A stretch of 64,000 nt of DNA, from positions 427,092 to 491,091 of the forward strand of contig MU657186.1 in assembly GCA_026770575.1 (NCBI GenBank). Reading direction: 5' to 3'. The position numbers and the translations under genes are program-made. Below the pieces are notes generated by a model. The model did not search any database and was not told the origin of the DNA. It worked only from the letters and a program-made list of their open reading frames with translations. Source of the DNA: Pelagophyceae sp. CCMP2097 (lineage: Eukaryota > Sar > Pelagophyceae). This document shows positions 59,331 through 64,000 of the stretch, piece after piece. How positions within the stretch are numbered: position 1 is the stretch's first letter; the number at the start of each line of letters is the position of its first letter.

Positions 59331-60898
59331 ATGAAGGGGCTCGCGGCCTGCCTGCTCTGCGTCGCCTCGGCGGCGCGGCGCTGGGTCGCGCTGCCGGCGC
59401 TGCGGTACCGCGGCGGCTCGCAGTGCGTATCTCTGTTCTTACGGGGGGCGCCGCGGCCGCAGCGCGCGCCTCTAGGATCGCGGCGCCCGCTCCCGACGAC
59501 GACGATTCGTGCGACGCCGCCGTGGACTGGGCCGGCCTGCGGTCGTTCGCGCGCGACGCATCGCTGGTGTATTGCGACGCGACGGTCATCATCGCCGCCC
59601 ACGAACGCGTGCGCTACCGCACCGCCGCGGTAGACGTCGACTGGGTGCGTTCTGTAGTGAAACTGGGTGCGCCCGGCCGCCGAAAGGACGCTCACTTCCC
59701 GAAACAGGCCTCGAACTCGAGCGCCGTGCGTGCGCGCCGCATGCGGCGCTCGAAGACGCAGAGCGTCGACGACTCTGCTGGAGCGGTCACCTCGAAGACT
59801 AGGCTGCCCTCTGGCGAGGCACGCCGTACGGCGACGCCGCCGTCGTGGTGAGGAGCTGGTGGTCGTCCGGCCGCCGCGTGCACCGGCTGGCGGAGGCTCC
59901 GCTGCTGCGGACACTTCGAAGACGCCCCCGCGACGCAGGTCCGCGAGCTGCCGGCGGTGGGCATGTGAGTTGGTGCTCGCGAAATGCATCGTCGCGGTCG
60001 GCGACGCGCCTCTAGGCGCTACTTTGTGAGGACTGAGATGGACGCCGACGGGTGCGTCTCCCTCGTCTCCCTCGGCGCCCCGGCGCCGCCCACGCTTTGC
60101 GCAGGCGCTGCCGGCAGCGCATCGTGATCAAGGGCTCGGACAACGTGCAGAACTTTCGCGACGACGTCGACTACGCCAAAGTCGGCTGCACGATCTGCCG
60201 TGAGTGACGCGGCCCTGGCGTCGCGGTCCAAAGTCGAGTCTTGTAGACGTGCGCTTTCACCGCGGGTTCCTGCGCGTCGCCAACGCCATCTGGGACGACG
60301 TCGAGCCGCTGCTCCGCGTCGACCCGCGTCGGCCATTTTGAAGACGTGGATGGCAGAGGGATCCCTTTGGATCATGCCCGCTTCAGGCAAGGACGCGTCC
60401 ATCGAGCTGACGGGCCACTCGCTCGGCGGCGGCGCGGCCACGGTGCTGGCTATGCGCCTGGCGCGGCTCGGGTATAGCGTGTCTGGCGTGGTCTCTTTCG
60501 GGGCCCCGAAAGTCACAAACGCGCACGGGTGCCGCCTCTTCGCGGCGGCGGTGCCTTTAGTGCGCGTTTTGACCGCCGACGACCCGGTGCCCATGCTGCC
60601 CTCGATGGACGCCATGACACACACCTTTGGGTTTTACCGCCATTTCGGCACACGAGTCGTTTTACTCGAGGACGACGACGTCGACGACAACGACCATCAC
60701 GACGACGACGACGACGACGACTCGCGAACTGAAAACGACGACGCTGAAATGGATGACGACGCCAGGATGGTCCTCGTCGAGCTCGCGCCAATCGACGCCA
60801 GCGGCGAGCCGCGCGTCCGCCTCGCGCGCGTCGGAAGAGGTACGAATCTCCTTGCAGCGTGGGACTCTTCCAGATTGCTGCAAGGACTACACATCTAA
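59331..60898 (+). CDS. Secreted class 3 (alpha/beta hydrolase) lipase
   Basis: Hydrolyses acylglycerols or related esters. Start at ATG 59331 with a signal peptide (MKGLAACLLCVASAARRWVA). Exons give SCDAAVDWAGLRSFARDASL, QRIVIKGSDNVQNFRDDVDY (the oxyanion-side GSDN..NFxDDxxY block), VGCTIC joined by CTGCC|GTGAGT to CTTGTAG|ACG to VRFHRGFLRVANAIWDDVEP. A further exon gives the nucleophile elbow IELTGHSLGGGAATVLAMRL with the active Ser, VSFGAPKVTNAHGC and LVRVLTADDPVPMLP with the catalytic Asp. An acidic poly-Asp insertion (60661-60735) follows. The frame closes at 60898, but the true end probably lies in exons further on, where the catalytic His would be. Confidence 0.82.
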
Positions 60899-60909
60899 AG
60901 AGTTGACTT

Positions 60910-61350
60910 AGGCCGGTACGCAACGCGGCCAGACAGCCTCCGCGCCGCCGCCATGCGGCGAAGGCCCGTCAACTCGCTCCAGTCGTATAGAGCCGCGTCT
61001 GGGAAATTCGGACCGTCTTTGAGGAGCGGCCCCTGAGGTTTGACCTTTTGATTTGCCTCTGAGGTTTGCCTGCCTTTGGTTTGTCGAACCGTCTTGCGCG
61101 GGTTTGTCGAACCGTCTTGGGCGCGAGGTTGCGCGACGCCGTGCGCGACTTCGCTTTACATCAGCTCGACGAGTCGTTCCTGCTCCACGCGCACCACGTC
61201 TCGCCCTTTGCGCACTCCATGGACGCGTACGAGGTCCAGGTCACCACGCGAGAGCGCCGCGCGGTGCGCCTTGCGAAAACCCTGTATCTTGCAAAGGCCG
61301 CGCCCCGCGCCTCCAAAGGGACGCCTTGGGCTTGGACATCTTTTTTTTAG
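60910..61350 (+). other. Probable 3' exons of the lipase gene
   Basis: After acceptor GACTTAG (about 60911) a frame gives GRYATRPDSLRAAAMRRRPV when spliced from GGAAGAG|GTACGA. Further on, LRDAVRDFALHQLDESFLLH leads to VSPFAHSMDAYEVQVTT, resembling the FxxHSMxxY catalytic-His end of class 3 lipases. The exact joins are unresolved, and this could instead be a separate gene. Confidence 0.45.
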
Positions 61351-61823
61351 ACGTCTTTGCCGCCGCACATGTGCCGGCGGCGCGAGCGGCCCATGCAAGC
61401 CCTGAAGAAGCGCGTGCCCTTCCTCGGTAAGTTTACCGAGAGCATCGGAGCAATTCTTACAATGCCTTGAAAATTGCCATTTTTGCAGATCCCTGTGCCA
61501 TTTTAGCAGAGATCCCTGTTTGGATTTCGACCCCTCGGTCATCGCCCCGCGCGCGACCAAGGCGCGACGAAGCAACACTAGGCCTCGCCGCCGTCGCGTC
61601 GCGCTACGCCTGGAAGTGGCGCAAGTGGTGTGTATTTGCGAAAGAACGGGCGCGCGTCGGCCCTCGACCACGATTCAGAGGCCTCTCAAACAGGGTCGGC
61701 ATCGCGCGGCCCAAGTACGTGCTCATGAGCCTCCTCTTCGTCGGGTGGACGGGCGGCTGGCATGCTCTGACTGGGAGCCACCCGGTGAATGCGGACGAGG
61801 GGCGGGACGACGGGCTTTCCTAA
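61351..61823 (+). CDS. Hypothetical protein exons with one membrane helix
   Basis: An exon ending at a strong donor (CCTCG|GTAAGTTTACC near 61430) is preceded by a TTTTTTTAG acceptor. Later segments include ASRYAWKWRKW and RPKYVLMSLLFVGWTGGWHA, a plausible transmembrane helix, closing at 61823. Exon joins and the start are not resolved; no family recognised. It could belong to the preceding lipase transcript. Confidence 0.3.
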
Positions 61824-62182
61824 AAGAAAACTTAAAAGCGACGCCGCAAGCAGCCCCTGGCGGCGATGCGATCCCCGGCGAGCCACAGCGCACCTCCCGG
61901 GGACTCGACGCGCGGCTGCGCAGGGCCGCCGCGACGTGGAAACGTCGATGGGATGCCAATGTGAGACTAGGGTCCTCGCTCGGCGCATGCAAGACTAGGG
62001 TGGACCCTCGGCCTCGTTTCCAATCTCGAGATCCTGACCTCGTTGTGATGATGGACCATGGCCGCGCGGCGTCGCCCGGATGAGTCCGGCCGCATGAAAG
62101 GTAGGGATAGGATTCACGTTACGATATTTGCGTGTTAACAGTTAACATAGTCTTGTCGGCATACGCCGGGGCGTGGCAGAAG
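61824..62182. other. Convergent 3' intergenic region
   Basis: Between the plus-strand hypothetical exons and the stop of the cyclin gene. It contains the palindrome GTTAACAGTTAAC near 62134. No gene seen. Confidence 0.45.
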
Positions 62183-64000
62183 TCATCTCGCGAGGCCGAC
62201 GCGGTACGTCGAACCCGGGGGTGACATGTCGACGAGGCGCTCGAGCTGCGCGAGCGGCCTGCTCGGCCCGCTGGCCTGGCGGGAGATGTCTCGGAAGCTG
62301 CGTGTCTTTCGGTGCGGCCGCGCGGCGCGGGCAAAGGCAGACGACTCCCGTGCGATCTTCCGCGCGACGGAAACGTCCAAAGGCGGCCGAATCTCGCGCG
62401 CTTGCGGGTCGAGTCTGGCGGCGATGCTTCGAAGGTGGAAGTAGTAGCGCGCGTAGACAGAGGCGGAGACGCTCGCGTTGAAGGCTAAAGCGTCGAGCAG
62501 CGCGGCCTCCAACGCGTTGATCCTTGCAATGGAAAAGTCGGCGCAGACGTGGCACCAATCTGCGTTGATTGGTGATTCGTCGTCGCAGAATTTCGAAGCT
62601 AAGATCATGCAAGAAAACACCACGCTTCGCCAGTTGCGCGCCGACAAGCGCATCAACGCCGACGAGTGGAACAACAGCCTCTCCGCCAAAATCAGCGAAG
62701 TGACGAGGCACTCGACGTGGAGGGAGCCGCGGGCGTAGATGCGAGATATCAGCCACTCGACGTCGCCCAGCTGCGGCGGCGGCGCCAAGTCGCCGTCAAA
62801 GGCCGAAACCGGCCCTGGCGGCGCACTCAAGTCGAGGTGCGTGAAGAGCACGTGTGAAATGACGCGCACCGTCTGCCGCACGTCCGGGTCGGAGAGAGTC
62901 GAGTCGATGGAGAGCGTGCCCGTCGTGTTGGCGCGGCAGAGGCAGCGCGCCGGATACGGCGACGGCAACGACCGCGTAGAGGCGCTCGGCGCCGGCGGCG
63001 CGCCCGGCGCGGCGGCGACCGACTCTGACCGCAAACGCCGCTCGTCGCCGCGCGGAGCCTCGCGTGGAGCCGCTGCGCGTGGAGCCTCGCGCGACTCGGC
63101 GTCGAGGTGCGCTAGGCGCGGCTTCGAGTTCTGCCGCACCCACGCTGCGGCGCCGTCGCCCCGAAGCGCGCCTGCGCGCGCCGAGCCGCTGAGGCCACTC
63201 ACGACCAGCGGCGAGGGCTCGGCAGCCTCGTACGCCGAGCCTCGCCGCCCGGCCGAGTCGCCCGCACCGCGGGACCGCGGCGCGCGGAGCCGCGGCGCGA
63301 GGCCTTCGCCGTCGCCGGCGAGGGACCAGACGCCGCCCGCGTCGGTACGAAGACCCATCGTCTCCCGCCCACCGGCCGCCTCGCGCCGCGCGTGGGGCGC
63401 GCGCGGCGACACGATGCCCGCGATAACGCGGGCGGCGGCGGCGGCGGCGTGCGGCTGCTGGCGCGGGGCTTCGCGGCCGCGGCCGCCGCCCTCGTCGCGG
63501 CGCAGCTGCGGCAGCCGCGCGTCGTCAACGCGCGCCGAGGCCCGCGCCTCGCAGGCTTCCGCGGCGCGGGCCTTTTCGCGAGCCTCCTCGCTGGGCGAAT
63601 CGCGCTCGACTTGGCACGAGCCGCCTGCGAGAGCCGCGGTCCGGCGTCCGAGGGCCGGGTATTCCCGAGGGCCGGCGCTCCTCGAGCGGCGCGGCGCGCA
63701 CCTTGGCTACAGCCGCTGTCGCTGCGCGCGTCATGGTCGCGCGTATCGGCCTCGAGTGCGTTTCGCAGGGTGGACGCGCGTGCGTTTCGCATATTAAGTT
63801 CCATGTTCGCGAAGAAATCCAGCTGCTCCGCCGCGCGCCGTTTCGCCGTCGCCGCCGCTGGCGCGGCCTCGCCGTCCGAGTCCGAGTCCGCAGCGACGCG
63901 CTGGCTCGTCGGTTTCGGCGCCGCGCGGCGACGCCCGCGGCGGCGCCGCACCGCAGCGGGCGGCGCGGAGCCGCCCCCCTGCGCGCCGCCGCCGCGCGCC
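62183..64000 (-). CDS. Cyclin (PHO80/cyclin Y-like), 5' end beyond window
   Basis: Cyclin-box protein, a regulatory partner of a cyclin-dependent kinase. The cyclin fold reads DVEWLISRIYARGSLHVECL, VTSLILAERLLFHSSALMRL, NWRSVVFSCMILASKFCDDE, SPINADWCHVCADFSIARIN and ALEAALLDALAFNASVSASV YAR, as in PHO80-like cyclins (the ASKFxDDxxxxN segment is diagnostic). The C-terminus ends VGLAR at 62183. An ATG at 63358 (MGLRTDAGGVWSLAG) could start the protein, but the frame is open and protein-like above it (SPSEEAREKARAAEACEARA). An intron with acceptor CTCGCAG|GCGG connects it to a further upstream exon (AAEQLDFFANMELNMRNARA) that reaches the right edge, so the gene is probably cut by the window. Confidence 0.75.

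Noticed and set aside
1..64000. Secondary-metabolite or bacterial-type gene cluster
   Set aside because: Neighbouring genes belong to unrelated eukaryotic housekeeping and signalling families, have introns and lie on both strands; nothing links them into one pathway.

Overview
The window reads as nuclear DNA from a GC-rich, gene-dense, photosynthetic eukaryote, most likely a stramenopile alga close to pelagophytes such as Aureococcus or Pelagomonas. Several things point there. Genes are cut by short spliceosomal introns, many 40-100 nt, with GTGCG/GTGAG-type donors and TAG or CAG acceptors. The protein set is eukaryotic: a Qa-SNARE, a SENP/Ulp protease, DEAH helicase, mitochondrial carrier, cyclin, PP2C and an RRM protein. 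One cupin protein starts with a signal peptide ending in ASAFAPP, the bipartite plastid-import signature of algae with a secondary red plastid. No bacterial operon features are visible. Species assignment is inference.

Layout. 57-1731 (-): isochorismatase-like hydrolase and a small membrane protein. 2008-10224 (+): a 2OG-dioxygenase/methyltransferase fusion, a mitochondrial carrier, a histidine phosphatase and a cyclic-nucleotide-type cation channel. 10330-14072 (-): two glycosyltransferase regions, possibly one transcript. 14241-15537 (+): a secreted CIA30-MsrB fusion. 15875-21477 (-): a double-length tyrosyl-tRNA synthetase and a hybrid histidine kinase. 21.5-23.9 kb: gene-poor, holding a nearly perfect 194-bp inverted repeat and a TATA box. 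23883-25331 (+): a Qa-SNARE. 25477-31101 (-): two low-complexity unknowns, a degenerate repeat tract and a TPR protein. 31.7-32.8 kb: a tandemly duplicated repeat with hairpins, a tRNA-like/SINE-like stretch, a microsatellite and an assembly gap. 33236-49051 (+): SENP protease, two-RRM protein, DEAH helicase, ABC1/UbiB kinase and a protein kinase-PP2C fusion. 49579-59244 (-): RAP-domain repeat protein, coiled-coil PD-(D/E)XK nuclease-like protein, FkbM methyltransferase, DUF1275 membrane protein and the plastid cupin. 59331-61823 (+): class 3 lipase and a small unknown. 62183 to the right edge (-): a cyclin, cut by the window.

The genes do not form one pathway. The recurring theme is unusual domain architecture: dioxygenase+methyltransferase, CIA30+MsrB, kinase+phosphatase, double TyrRS with a decayed second half, a SNARE whose membrane anchor is replaced by a CaaX-like end, and a channel without a recognisable K+ filter. 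Exon joins were worked out by eye from reading frame, splice consensus and protein continuity; where I could not close a join I say so. Two runs of N (32291-32540, 49269-49433) are assembly gaps.
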